Assembly: GCA_022822565.1 (NCBI GenBank)
Contig: JAJEAX010000280.1
Span: 1-43,990, forward strand
Direction of reading: 5' to 3'
Length of the DNA stretch: 43,990 nt
Source of the DNA: Candidatus Latescibacterota bacterium
GTDB lineage: Bacteria > Latescibacterota > UBA2968
Part shown: piece after piece, positions 9,756-18,502 of the stretch
Numbering within the stretch: position 1 is the first letter of the stretch
Layout: each line of letters begins with the position of its first letter
Program-made: the position numbers and the translations under genes
The notes under the pieces: model-generated
What the model saw: only the letters and a program-made list of their open reading frames with translations
Told to the model about the DNA's origin: nothing
The model's database searches: none

Positions 9756-10025
9756 TCAACCGCGAATATCCAGTGCCGCAATCAAGCTACGATAACCATC
9801 TAAATCCACGCGCCGTAAATACCGCAACAGACGGCGACGCCGCCCAACCAGTTTGAGCAGTCCCCGACGCGAGTGATGATCCTTCTTGTGGGTTTGAAAA
9901 TGTTCGACCAGTTGTACAATACGCTCTGTAAGTTGCACAATCTGGACTTGTGGCGATCCTGTATCGCCTTCTTTGCGCCCGTATTGTGCGATCAACTCGG
10001 CCTTCTTTTCTTTTGTTAACGCCAA
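9756..10025 (-). CDS. rpsO: 30S ribosomal protein S15
   Basis: The 89-aa primary rRNA-binding protein of the small subunit shows the family signature across its whole length: [20 protein letters not shown], then [20 protein letters not shown], then LLRYLRR. The start codon is TTG (10025-10023), chosen because GGAGG lies 6 nt upstream and the protein then begins [12 protein letters not shown] as S15 normally does. The start lies inside the last codons of ribF, a 10-nt overlap that suggests coupled translation. pnp follows after 88 nt. Confidence 0.97.
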   Translation of the reverse strand: MALTKEKKAELIAQYGRKEGDTGSPQVQIVQLTERIVQLVEHFQTHKKDHHSRRGLLKLVGRRRRLLRYLRRVDLDGYRSLIAALDIRG

Positions 10026-10969
10026 AATTTACCTCCATCTGTATGGTGCTGCGAAAGCATAAGTTCCGCGGTCTGTATATCTGTTTGAATCTGTTCGACT
10101 AACGCTTCTTTGCTGCCAAATTCACGCTCGCCGCGAATGCGGTGCCAAATCTCAAGGGGTAAAACTTTTCCATAGAGATTTTGTGAAAAATTGAGCAAAT
10201 GTACTTCACAACGCGCTGACTGCCCCCCAAATGTTGGGCGTTCGCCATAATTGACAACAGCGATGTAGGGCTGATCGAGCCTGGCAATACCAGCATAAAC
10301 ACCCGGTGTTGGCAAGAGTTTTCCCGGCGTTTCAAACAAGAGATTAGCAGTGGGAAAACCAAGTGCCCTGCCCCGTTTCTCTCCCTCTACTACACGCCCC
10401 CACAAGGGATAAGGATGCCCCATAAGCTGAATAACCGCATCCATGTCTCCGCCTGAAAGTGCGTTGCGAATACGAGTACTGCTCACAGGTTTTTCGGCAA
10501 TGCACACCGCCGGTGGTGAAAAAACAGAGAAACCAAACTGTTTCCCCAAACTTTTCATCGTCTCAAACCCACCCTGACGCCCCCTTCCAAAACCGTGATC
10601 GTAACCTATGATCACAGACCTGGCACTGAGTCTATCAATCAGGAAGCATTTGACAAATACTTCGGGAGACATCCGCCGGAGCGCTTCATCAAATTCAACA
10701 ACCGCCAGAATATCCACCCCCAACGAGGCGAGACAATGCTTTTTTTCCTCAAGCGATGTCAACACCCCAGGGGCATCGGCACCGTCGATAAACTGGCGAG
10801 GATGCGGGTCAAAAGTGACGACGACAGATGTGCCCCTACACGTCTGTGCCATATCAATCATAGCCTCAATGACAGAGACATGCCCGATGTGAATGCCGTC
10901 AAATGTTCCAACCGTGACCACCGGGTGAGCAAGCGCGACCGGTTCTTCAAGCGTTATGATGCGCATCAT
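10016..10969 (-). CDS. ribF: Bifunctional riboflavin kinase / FMN adenylyltransferase
   Basis: Makes FMN and FAD from riboflavin. The ORF track start at 11137 reaches far into truB. The realistic start is the ATG at 10969, whose A is the last base of the truB stop (TGATG), giving 317 aa; a second ATG follows at 10966. The N-terminal adenylyltransferase domain has [11 protein letters not shown] (nucleotide binding), TFDPHPRQF and [13 protein letters not shown]. The C-terminal flavokinase domain has [20 protein letters not shown]. The 3' end overlaps the rpsO start by 10 nt. The truB-ribF-rpsO order is classical. Confidence 0.95.
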   Translation of the reverse strand: MMRIITLEEPVALAHPVVTVGTFDGIHIGHVSVIEAMIDMAQTCRGTSVVVTFDPHPRQFIDGADAPGVLTSLEEKKHCLASLGVDILAVVEFDEALRRMSPEVFVKCFLIDRLSARSVIIGYDHGFGRGRQGGFETMKSLGKQFGFSVFSPPAVCIAEKPVSSTRIRNALSGGDMDAVIQLMGHPYPLWGRVVEGEKRGRALGFPTANLLFETPGKLLPTPGVYAGIARLDQPYIAVVNYGERPTFGGQSARCEVHLLNFSQNLYGKVLPLEIWHRIRGEREFGSKEALVEQIQTDIQTAELMLSQHHTDGGKFWR

Positions 10970-11841
10970 CAATTCTGGATCACGCGAATAGGCTTCAAGA
11001 CGCCCTCGACGATATGACCGAGACCGAGCAAAATACCCCGGGAATTTTGCACTGTTACAATATCCTGGGCATCTAATAAAATACCGGTCACGGAATTGCC
11101 ATTTGAAAAACGCCCCTGCTGCGCCTCTGTCAAACACACCGATGACAGATTAAAAACAGCGTGGGGATTGAGCAACACATCAGCAATGCATTCTGCGCGC
11201 TCGAGTTCATAAACCGAAACACATTGCCCCAATTCAACACACCCTACCGCAGTTCTGCGAAGCGCTGAGAGATGGGCACCACACCCGAGCTGTTTGCCAA
11301 TATCGTCAGCAAGTGACCGAATATAAGTCCCCTTAGAACAATGTACGTTCAGGTGCAAAAGCGGTGGTGCATATACCACAATATCGAGCTTATGTATGCA
11401 TACATTACGCGCTGGGCGATCAATTTCAATGCCTCTTCGGGCGAGTTCATAAAGCCTGCGCCCTCCCATACGTATGGCCGAATGCATAGGTGGAACTTGT
11501 GCAATCGCCCCTCTGAATTCGGAAACGGCGGCATCGACTTGTGCATAATCGGTTGGAATATCTTCCGACCTGCTGGTAATCACACCATCGGCGTCGAGAG
11601 AATCGGTTGTCATTCCCAAACGCACAACCGCGCGATATTGTTTATCGCTGCCCGTAATATAAGAACTCAGGCGCGTATAAGCCCCCAAACAAAGTAACAA
11701 AACGCCTGTTGCCATAGGATCGAGGGTGCCTGTATGCCCTGCTTTTTTGATCCCAAAGTGCTTGCGCACCCAACTGACGACATCTTGAGAAGTCCAGCCA
11801 GCGGGTTTGTCTATGCCCAAAAAGCCGTTTATTGGCGCCAC
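10969..11841 (-). CDS. truB: tRNA pseudouridine(55) synthase
   Basis: TruB makes pseudouridine 55 in the T-loop of tRNAs. The 290-aa protein has GHTGTLDPMATGVL with the catalytic aspartate at about residue 41, then KQYRAVVRLG, a central helical part, and KGTYIRSLADDIG. The start codon is GTG (11841-11839) directly after the rbfA stop TAG. No good Shine-Dalgarno is visible, so translation probably depends on coupling to rbfA. The stop overlaps the ribF start (TGATG). A short C-terminal PUA-like region is present. Confidence 0.95.
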   Translation of the reverse strand: MAPINGFLGIDKPAGWTSQDVVSWVRKHFGIKKAGHTGTLDPMATGVLLLCLGAYTRLSSYITGSDKQYRAVVRLGMTTDSLDADGVITSRSEDIPTDYAQVDAAVSEFRGAIAQVPPMHSAIRMGGRRLYELARRGIEIDRPARNVCIHKLDIVVYAPPLLHLNVHCSKGTYIRSLADDIGKQLGCGAHLSALRRTAVGCVELGQCVSVYELERAECIADVLLNPHAVFNLSSVCLTEAQQGRFSNGNSVTGILLDAQDIVTVQNSRGILLGLGHIVEGVLKPIRVIQN

Positions 11842-12183
11842 CTATGTGTTGAGACGGTTGAGCAATTGCTCAATTCGCGTGCCCTGCGTGATGGAGTCAT
11901 CCAGAGCGAAAAACAATTCGGGAACATGTCGCAAATGAACGCGCTGAGCGAGCGCACGACGAAAAAAAGACATTGCGCCCATCAAGCGTTCGAGCACCTG
12001 TATTTGCGCTTCAGCCTCCCCCATCACACTGACGTAAACCCTCGCTGTGCGCAGATCACGAGACATCTCAACAGCTGTAATCGTGACTTCTGACAGACCG
12101 GGGTCACGGGTTTCCATGTGCAAAATTTCACTCAGGGCAACCTGAATGGCTTTTCCCACACTTTCCGGCCGATAAGATGGCAT
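11842..12183 (-). CDS. rbfA: Ribosome-binding factor A
   Basis: RbfA is a KH-fold factor for late 30S maturation and cold adaptation. At 113 aa it matches family length, with VGKAIQVALSEILHMETRDP at the start, TITAVEMSRDLRTARVYVS in the middle and RHVPELFFALDDS near the end. It starts at ATG 12183, one nucleotide after the DUF503 stop (TGA C ATG). Its own stop touches the truB GTG. Confidence 0.95.
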   Translation of the reverse strand: MPSYRPESVGKAIQVALSEILHMETRDPGLSEVTITAVEMSRDLRTARVYVSVMGEAEAQIQVLERLMGAMSFFRRALAQRVHLRHVPELFFALDDSITQGTRIEQLLNRLNT

Positions 12184-12184
12184 G

Positions 12185-12466
12185 TCAGAGCAACTCCAGC
12201 GAATAGTCCATCAAAATAAGGCGATCTTCGCGCTCGATTAAATCAACCACCTTTGACAACACCTGATTGGCATACCGCGAGTCGTTGGCAACTATTGCGA
12301 TACCCAACTGTGCCCTTTGCCAGCGCTCATTGTCGCCCAGTTCAGAAATAGAGACATTGAATTTGTTGCGTGCGCGCGTCGTGATGCTCTTGAGCACGCT
12401 GCGTTTCTGTTTCAACGAGGCGCATTCGGGTAAATACAGATCGATATTACAAAAACCAATGGTCAT
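12185..12466 (-). CDS. DUF503 (YlxP-like) protein
   Basis: The 93-aa protein shows the DUF503 pattern: [28 protein letters not shown], then FNVSISELGDNERWQRAQLGI, ending in a short acidic helix. Bacillus YlxP lies between infB and rbfA in the same way, and a ribosome-associated role is suggested by that conserved position but is not established. The ATG overlaps the infB stop as TAATG. One nucleotide separates its stop from rbfA. Confidence 0.92.
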   Translation of the reverse strand: MTIGFCNIDLYLPECASLKQKRSVLKSITTRARNKFNVSISELGDNERWQRAQLGIAIVANDSRYANQVLSKVVDLIEREDRLILMDYSLELL

Positions 12467-14898
12467 TAGATCGTGCGAGTAGTTTCAACGCGTTCGTAAG
12501 TTTCAATGACATCGCCGACTTTGACATCGTTAAAATTTTCGATACCAATGCCGCATTCAAAGCCGTTTTGCACCTCGCGGACATCATCTTTAAAACGCCG
12601 CAAAGATCCGATACGGCCGTCGTAAATAACAACGCCATCGCGCAAAACGCGCGCATTAGTCGTGCGGTGGATAAGCCCTTGAGAAACCAGACAGCCAGCA
12701 ATTGTACCAATGCGCGGCACCTGGAAAAGCTCGCGTACCTGCGCTTCTCCCTGCACATTTTCTTCAATTTTGGGTGCCAACAACCCGGAAAGGGCAGCGC
12801 GAATATCTTCGACTACTTCGTAAATCACGCGATACAAACGAATATCAACGCGTTCTCGTGCCGCAACTTCTCTTGCATTTGCATCGGGACGCACGTTAAA
12901 TCCGATAATGATGGCATCTGAGGCGGATGCGAGCAGGATGTCAGATTCGGAAATCGCACCCACAGCGCGGTGAATCACCGATAGCTGCACTTCTTCGTGC
13001 TCAATTTGCAATAGCGCGTCTTGCAAAGCCTCGACAGACCCATCGACATCGCCTTTGATAATCAGGCGCAATTCTTCCATATTGCCCGTCTCAATCTGGT
13101 TGTGAATATCGGACAAGGATACGCGACGCACGCGATGAAATTCTTGTTCGCGCCTGAGTTGCTGCCGTTTTTGGCTGATATCGCGCGCTTCGCGCTCATT
13201 TTCAACGACGTGAAATGTATCCCCTGCCTGGGGCAATCCCGCCAGGCCGAGAACCTGAACCGGACGAGATGGGCCAGCCGTTGCCACGGATAGACCGCGC
13301 TCGTCGAGCATTGCGCGGACGCGGCCACTGAACATGCCAGTAATAAAAGGATCGCCCACTTGTAGCCTGCCTTCTTGCACGAGCACTGTGGCGATATTTC
13401 CACGTCCTCGGTCGAGTTTTGATTCTACAATAGTACCTTTGGCGCGTTTATCTGGATCTGCCCTAAGTTCGAGCATTTCTGTTTCAAGAGCCAATAGCTC
13501 GAGCAGAGCATCGACATTCTGTCCTGTTTTAGCGGAAATTTCGCAAACTTGAACACTACCGCCATAATCTTCTACGACGACATTGTGTTCCGTCAACTCC
13601 CGTTTGATTTTATCGGGATCGGCGGTGGGCAAGTCGATTTTGTTTACTGCAACGACCAGGGGTACATTGGCCGCTTTGGCATGATCGATGGCTTCTACTG
13701 TCTGTGGCATCACACTATCATCTGCAGCCACTATCAGAACGACGACATCGGTTACACTGGCACCTCTGGCACGCATCGCCGTAAAAGCTTCGTGCCCGGG
13801 CGTATCGAGAAAACATATTTCACGACCATCACCGAGTTCGACGTGATACGCACCAATATGCTGCGTAATGCCGCCGGCTTCACCTTCCATCACATTGGTC
13901 TCTCGGATATAATCCAAAAGAGATGTTTTGCCGTGATCCACATGTCCCATAATTGTCACTACCGGGGGCCTTGGTTTTTGACTCTCATCAGAAGTTTCTA
14001 CCTCCGCATTTTCCAATATCTCTTCGCCGTATTCTTCAAGTTCCTCAATGCCAAAACCAAATTCATCGGCAACAAGCGTGATGGTATCCATATCAAGACG
14101 CTGGTTGATGGTCGCCACCATACCGAGTTTGAGACACTGTGTGATGACTTCGGTGGGGCGCACATCCATCTGAGAAGCGAGTTCGCCAATGGTTGTAAAC
14201 TCATTGACTTTGAGAACTTGTTCACCTGTGGTTTCGTCTTCTGGCTCTTCACTATCTTGCCGACGGCGACGGCGCACCCGTGATGGTGCTGCACCACTCG
14301 ACATTTGCGCCCGTGTTCGACGCACATTCTCTAATACTTCGCGCTCATCAACGACAGGGCGCTTACGCCTGCGGCGACGTTTTCTTGGAGACCGCGTGCG
14401 GCTTTTCTTTACCTGTACGGGCTTTTCTTTAGACTTGGCTTCGTCCTGAACTGCGGGCTTTTCTTCTTTGGTTTTTGGCGCTTTTGTTTCGGGTTTCTGC
14501 ACCGGTGTCTGACTGACATCTTCTACGACAACAGTTGGATAATCTGTTCGGCGTCTTCTGCGCCGCGGACGTTGCCGTCTCTCACCGCTGGTCTCAGTCT
14601 TTTCATCAGACCGAACTGAACGAGCCCGGCTCACGCGAGGCTTTTGCACAGGACTTTCGCGTTCTTTTCTTTCATCATCCTTGCGTCTGAGTTTTCGCCG
14701 CGTCGCCTGGCGTTCTGAATCAAATTTCTTTTGTACCGCCTCAACCATATCAGTCGTACAGACCGCCATGTGATTTTTGACTTCAAAACCAAGGCTTCTA
14801 ATCTGCTCAACCATTGCGACACTCGACAAATTGAACTCGCGCGCAATCTCGTAAACTCGTTTTTTCTTAGCTATTGTTTTGCCTGTTGTCTTCGCCAA
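12466..14898 (-). CDS. infB: Translation initiation factor IF-2
   Basis: IF-2 is the GTPase that places initiator tRNA on the 30S subunit. The track start (GTG, 14907) is too close to the Shine-Dalgarno: GGAGG at 14911-14907 overlaps that GTG. The TTG at 14898, 8 nt after GGAGG, is better placed and gives 810 aa. An N-terminal IF2N fold ([19 protein letters not shown]) is followed by a long Arg/Lys/Glu-rich linker and a second IF2N-like segment. The G domain has [13 protein letters not shown] near residue 319, DTPGHEAF and NKIDL. The C-terminal domains end in [12 protein letters not shown]. The stop overlaps the DUF503 start. Confidence 0.96.
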   Translation of the reverse strand: MAKTTGKTIAKKKRVYEIAREFNLSSVAMVEQIRSLGFEVKNHMAVCTTDMVEAVQKKFDSERQATRRKLRRKDDERKERESPVQKPRVSRARSVRSDEKTETSGERRQRPRRRRRRTDYPTVVVEDVSQTPVQKPETKAPKTKEEKPAVQDEAKSKEKPVQVKKSRTRSPRKRRRRRKRPVVDEREVLENVRRTRAQMSSGAAPSRVRRRRRQDSEEPEDETTGEQVLKVNEFTTIGELASQMDVRPTEVITQCLKLGMVATINQRLDMDTITLVADEFGFGIEELEEYGEEILENAEVETSDESQKPRPPVVTIMGHVDHGKTSLLDYIRETNVMEGEAGGITQHIGAYHVELGDGREICFLDTPGHEAFTAMRARGASVTDVVVLIVAADDSVMPQTVEAIDHAKAANVPLVVAVNKIDLPTADPDKIKRELTEHNVVVEDYGGSVQVCEISAKTGQNVDALLELLALETEMLELRADPDKRAKGTIVESKLDRGRGNIATVLVQEGRLQVGDPFITGMFSGRVRAMLDERGLSVATAGPSRPVQVLGLAGLPQAGDTFHVVENEREARDISQKRQQLRREQEFHRVRRVSLSDIHNQIETGNMEELRLIIKGDVDGSVEALQDALLQIEHEEVQLSVIHRAVGAISESDILLASASDAIIIGFNVRPDANAREVAARERVDIRLYRVIYEVVEDIRAALSGLLAPKIEENVQGEAQVRELFQVPRIGTIAGCLVSQGLIHRTTNARVLRDGVVIYDGRIGSLRRFKDDVREVQNGFECGIGIENFNDVKVGDVIETYERVETTRTI

Positions 14899-14913
14899 TA
14901 GGCTCACCTCCGA

Positions 14914-16221
14914 TCATTTATCTGTTGCTTCTGCTTGCAAACGCGCTTGTTCTTCGCGGTAAGCAGATACTTTGTCATTGACAATTTCCTGCGCGGTCTC
15001 CCGCAACTTCTCAGCCGTCGTTTCACCGATACCGGGCACTTTGAGCAACGTATTTAAGGATACGCGGACGAGGTCGTTGGCAGATAAGATACCCGCGGCC
15101 TCGAGTCGATCTCGCGTCACTTGACCAGTGCCGGGTACTTCGACCAATGGCACTGTCGTGGCCTGGCGTTCGGTTAGTATTTCCTCATAACGTGTTTCCG
15201 TCATGATATCGACATGCCAGCCCGTCAATTGCGATGCCAAACGGGCGTTCTGTCCCTCTTTGCCAATAGCCAGCGAAAGCTGATCATCATCGACTATGGC
15301 CGACATGCGTTTTTCGCGTCGGTCAATCACCACGCGACGGACTGTGGCGGGGTTCAATGCACGCGACAAAAAGATCGCTTCGTCGTCACTCCAGGGGACT
15401 ATATCTATGCGTTCACTACTCAACTCGCGCACCACAGCCTGTACACGCGAGCCTTTCATACCCACGCAAGCACCCACGGGATCTATACGCGCATCATTGG
15501 AATAAACGGCAATTTTGGCCCGCACCCCCGGTTCGCGCGAAACGGCCTTAATTTCGATAACACCTTCATAAATTTCAGGAACTTCAAGCTGGAAGAGCCT
15601 TTCGAGAAATACCGGATGTGTGCGACTCAACACCACCTGGGGGCCTTTGGCTGTACGCAAAACTTCGAGCAAGTAGGCCCGAATGGGATCCCCCTGTCGA
15701 TAGCGTTCCTTTCTGATTTGCTCCTTGAGCGGAATAATCGCTTCTGTTCGACCCAGGTTGACCAGGATATCCCCCCGACTGATTTGTTGCACGGTTCCCG
15801 AAACAATCTCTCCGATGCGCCCCTGATAATCTTCGTAGATTTTCTCGCGCTCGGCTTCCCTGACCCGTTGGACGAGTACCTGCCTTGTCGTTTGAATCGC
15901 ATTGCGCCCAAAATCGTCAAAATTGAGGCGGAATCTCACTTCCCCGCCGACCTTCGCATCTGTGTCTGCTTTTCGCGCCTGTGTCACGCCAACTTGGATT
16001 CCCGGATCTTCGACCGAGTCGTCGGCAACAATTTCTTTGACCGCTTCAACGACAATCTCTCCAGAGTTATTGTCGAAGTTGACTTCCACATTGTCTCCGG
16101 TTCCAAACCGCTTTTTTGCCGCAGAGATTAACCCCATTTCAAGGGTTTCGATAACCATATCTCGGTTGACATTTTTTTCCTGGGCAATTTGCCTTAACGC
16201 TTCGAGAACTTCGTAATTCAA
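14914..16221 (-). CDS. nusA: Transcription termination/antitermination factor NusA
   Basis: NusA binds RNA polymerase and modulates pausing, termination and antitermination. The track start (ATG 16242) overlaps the rimP stop and gives an atypical N-terminus, MVEEGPHL. The TTG at 16221 lies 8 nt after GAGGAGG and gives NYEVLEALRQIAQEKNVNRD, the usual NusA start, for 435 aa. Domains: N-terminal polymerase-binding domain to about 125, S1 (GEIVSGTVQQISRGDILVNL), two KH domains (with VGMKGSRVQAVV and IGKEGQNARLA), and C-terminal helix-hairpin-helix repeats (LLKVPGIGETTAEKL). infB follows after a short gap. Confidence 0.95.
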   Translation of the reverse strand: MNYEVLEALRQIAQEKNVNRDMVIETLEMGLISAAKKRFGTGDNVEVNFDNNSGEIVVEAVKEIVADDSVEDPGIQVGVTQARKADTDAKVGGEVRFRLNFDDFGRNAIQTTRQVLVQRVREAEREKIYEDYQGRIGEIVSGTVQQISRGDILVNLGRTEAIIPLKEQIRKERYRQGDPIRAYLLEVLRTAKGPQVVLSRTHPVFLERLFQLEVPEIYEGVIEIKAVSREPGVRAKIAVYSNDARIDPVGACVGMKGSRVQAVVRELSSERIDIVPWSDDEAIFLSRALNPATVRRVVIDRREKRMSAIVDDDQLSLAIGKEGQNARLASQLTGWHVDIMTETRYEEILTERQATTVPLVEVPGTGQVTRDRLEAAGILSANDLVRVSLNTLLKVPGIGETTAEKLRETAQEIVNDKVSAYREEQARLQAEATDK

Positions 16222-16222
16222 G

Positions 16223-16237
16223 TGAGGACCCTCCTCA
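16223..16237 (-). promoter_or_regulatory. Hairpin covering the nusA Shine-Dalgarno
   Basis: On the minus strand TGAGGA-GGG-TCCTCA forms a perfect 6-bp stem with a 3-nt loop. It includes the GAGGAGG ribosome-binding site of the TTG start at 16221. The rimP stop lies 5 nt upstream, so ribosomes finishing rimP could open the stem. Coupling is inference. Confidence 0.45.
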
Positions 16238-16241
16238 ACCA

Positions 16242-16682
16242 TTACAACTTAAAATGCACAGTGGCTTTCTGAATTTTGGCGCGTTCAATAGTGGTTCGTT
16301 CACCTTGTAACTCGACATCGAGATGATCAGCTTTGACCTGTAAGAGCGTTCCGACCACAACACCCAGACCATCTACAACAAGGCGAAGCGCTTTACCAAC
16401 TACCCGCTCAAAATCTCGGTCTGTCTTTAAGGGCCGCGTCAAACCGGGAGATGAAACTTCGAGCAGATATGTGCCATCAATCGGATCGCGCGTATCCAAC
16501 ATATCTGCAATATCCCGACTGAGCGCAGCACATTCGTCAACTGTAATTCCATCGGGACGATCGACAAAGATGCGTACGATTTGCCGTCTGTAGTTGCCAG
16601 AAACCGCTAACTCAACCAACTCGACATCCCGACGCTTGAGAAGCGGAAGAATCATATCGGTCAGGGTGTCTTTAATAAGCAT
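16242..16682 (-). CDS. rimP: Ribosome maturation factor RimP
   Basis: RimP (YhbC/DUF150) assists 30S assembly. The 146-aa length is normal. The N-terminal domain contains VELVELAVSGNYRRQIVRIFVD with DGITVDECAALSRDIADMLD, then the signature YLLEVSSPGLTRPLKTDRDFER. A C-terminal SH3-like barrel follows (LQVKADHLDVEL). It starts at ATG 16682 with only a weak Shine-Dalgarno. The stop TAA touches an ATG in the nusA frame (TAATG). It is the first gene after a 129-nt gap, so a promoter is expected there. Confidence 0.94.
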   Translation of the reverse strand: MLIKDTLTDMILPLLKRRDVELVELAVSGNYRRQIVRIFVDRPDGITVDECAALSRDIADMLDTRDPIDGTYLLEVSSPGLTRPLKTDRDFERVVGKALRLVVDGLGVVVGTLLQVKADHLDVELQGERTTIERAKIQKATVHFKL

Positions 16683-16743
16683 TGGATAACTCGAGACTCC
16701 CGCTTTATCGCACGGCGGTTCTAACTACCCCCATATACTCAAA

Positions 16744-16765
16744 AGAGTGGGCAGAAGCCCACTCT
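16744..16765 (-). terminator. Hairpin between the MerR gene and rimP
   Basis: AGAGTGGGC (16744-16752) and GCCCACTCT (16757-16765) form a perfect 9-bp stem with a 4-nt loop. On the minus strand it is followed by TTTGAG, only a short T-run, so it may be a weak terminator or attenuator for transcripts from the der/MerR genes. An AT-rich stretch upstream (16780-16805) contains possible promoter-like hexamers for the rimP operon. Confidence 0.6.
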
Positions 16766-16811
16766 ATAATCAGAAAATGAATATATAAAATTATATAGTA
16801 TAACGCAAGTT

Positions 16812-17189
16812 TTATTTCCCCGCATTCGATGCCTTATCCCCTTCTATCAGTTGCTTGAGCTCGACCAACATTCGCTGTAATTCAGCCAGTGGATTTTCAA
16901 CATTAGACGTCGCGCCTTCAATGCTCTGGTTTTCCCATAAACTGCTGTCTATCTTCAGCCTTTCAACCGCCCCTTGAATCGTGTATTTCTGGCCGTAGAG
17001 CAAGTCCTTAATAGCCAAAACAACCTTGATATTTCGCTCTGTGTACGTGCGATTGCCCGATCGACCACGCCTGGGATTCAGTTGAGAAAATTCCTTCTCC
17101 CAAAACCGCAGGACATGAGATTCTACGCCAGTGAGTTCCGATACCTCGCGGATCGAATAATAGAGCTTTTTGATACCGGTCGAACGCAT
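16812..17189 (-). CDS. MerR-family transcriptional regulator
   Basis: The 125-aa protein has a MerR winged helix-turn-helix at residues 8-75: LYYSIREVSELTGVESHVLR, then FWEKEFSQLNPRRGRSGNRTY and IKVVLAIKDLLYGQKYTIQGA. A short C-terminal helix (LAELQRMLVELKQLIEG) probably dimerises. No metal-binding cysteines or effector domain are present, so it belongs to the short MerR type often found beside housekeeping genes. Its target is unknown. It starts 5 nt after the der stop and is probably co-transcribed with der. Confidence 0.9.
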   Translation of the reverse strand: MRSTGIKKLYYSIREVSELTGVESHVLRFWEKEFSQLNPRRGRSGNRTYTERNIKVVLAIKDLLYGQKYTIQGAVERLKIDSSLWENQSIEGATSNVENPLAELQRMLVELKQLIEGDKASNAGK

Positions 17190-17194
17190 AAATA

Positions 17195-18499
17195 TTACTT
17201 CTTTTTAAATAAGATGCGGATGGGGGTACCCAAAAAGTCAAACGCCTGTCTGAGTCTGCGCTCTAAAAACCGGCGGTAGTGCACGGGAACATCTTTGGGG
17301 CGCCCGGTAAAAAAGAGAATGGTTGGCGGTGCACTGCGCGGCATAACGCAGAAAGACATGCGAAAGACCCGTCCATTCTTGGTAGGCGGAGCCGTTGTTG
17401 CATTGAGATGCGTCAAAAAGTCGTTCAAATCGCCCGTTGAAATGCGATGGCGACGTTTCAGTGCCACATCTAGAGCCAGATCAATAACGCGCCAGGCGCG
17501 TTGTCCTGTAAGCGCCGAGAGAAAAACAATGGGATAGTTTTCGAAGTGTACAAAGCGCGAGCGAATTTGTTGAGCTATTTTATCGGCTGTATGGCCGTCC
17601 TTTTCAATCAGGTCCCATTTGTTAATGCCTAAGATCAGCCCCTTGCCCAGGGCAATAGCGCGTTCTGAAATTTTGACATCCTGTACTGTACATCCTTCCA
17701 CAGCATCAACCAACACAATCGCCACATCGGATCGCTCAAGGCTTTCCACAGTGCGGAGCGAACTGTAAAAATCGACTTGCTCTTTGACGCGCGTCCGCCG
17801 CCTCAAACCCGCTGTGTCAACGAGAACAAATGGCCGTCCATTGCGTTCCATCGAGAGGTCAATCGCATCGCGAGTCGTTCCTGGAATTTCGCTCACCACC
17901 ACCCGATCTCGCCCTATCAGACGGTTCACAAAGGTAGATTTACCCATGTTCGGACGGCCCAATACCGCGATTCGAGGGGGCAATTCTTCTTGTGAGTCGC
18001 CTTCTTCTGCTGGCAAACATGTAAGGATTTCATCTAGCAAGTCACCCGATTGCCGTCCATTGATAGCAGAAACGCACAGCGGGTCGCCCAGGGCAAGACC
18101 GTAAAAAGCCGCGCCATCAGCTTCGTTCTCATCTTTATCGACTTTGTTGACAATCAGCCGGTAAGGCGCGCCCGAATCGCGGATCTTGCGCGCCATAATT
18201 GCATCGTAATCCGTAGGTCCTGTCTGTGCATCAACCAAAAAGAGCAACAGGTCTGCTTCCCCCAAAGCAAGCTCGACCTGCCGGGAAACCAGGTCGGCGA
18301 TTATTTCGTCTGCATTGGGCACATATCCGCCCGTATCGACCAGCGTAAACGTTCTGCCATTCCAGGTACACTGGGCATAGTTGCGATCGCGCGTGACACC
18401 GGGAAAGTCATCTACCACAGCTTTGCGCTCGCCAATTAGCCGATTAAAGAGTGTTGACTTGCCGACATTTGGCCGTCCAACAATCGCCACGACGCCCAT
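17195..18499 (-). CDS. der: Ribosome biogenesis GTPase Der (EngA)
   Basis: Der is a double-GTPase needed for 50S assembly. Two G domains are visible: the first with GRPNVGKSTLFNRLIG (from residue 8), PGVTRDRNY and DTGGY; the second with GRPNMGKSTFVNRLIG, PGTTRDAID, DTAGLR and NKWDL. A C-terminal KH-like domain ends in FDFLGTPIRILFKKK. Length (434 aa) is normal. ATG 18499 follows the DUF512 stop by 3 nt, with GGAG about 10 nt upstream. Confidence 0.96.
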   Translation of the reverse strand: MGVVAIVGRPNVGKSTLFNRLIGERKAVVDDFPGVTRDRNYAQCTWNGRTFTLVDTGGYVPNADEIIADLVSRQVELALGEADLLLFLVDAQTGPTDYDAIMARKIRDSGAPYRLIVNKVDKDENEADGAAFYGLALGDPLCVSAINGRQSGDLLDEILTCLPAEEGDSQEELPPRIAVLGRPNMGKSTFVNRLIGRDRVVVSEIPGTTRDAIDLSMERNGRPFVLVDTAGLRRRTRVKEQVDFYSSLRTVESLERSDVAIVLVDAVEGCTVQDVKISERAIALGKGLILGINKWDLIEKDGHTADKIAQQIRSRFVHFENYPIVFLSALTGQRAWRVIDLALDVALKRRHRISTGDLNDFLTHLNATTAPPTKNGRVFRMSFCVMPRSAPPTILFFTGRPKDVPVHYRRFLERRLRQAFDFLGTPIRILFKKK

Positions 18500-18502
18500 T
18501 GC

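Noticed and set aside
13549-14283. 244-aa plus-strand ORF opposite infB
   Set aside because: Shadow of the IF-2 G-domain; no recognisable protein features or Shine-Dalgarno.
15214-16131. 305-aa plus-strand ORF opposite nusA
   Set aside because: NusA on the minus strand has clear S1, KH and helix-hairpin-helix motifs; the antisense ORF has none.
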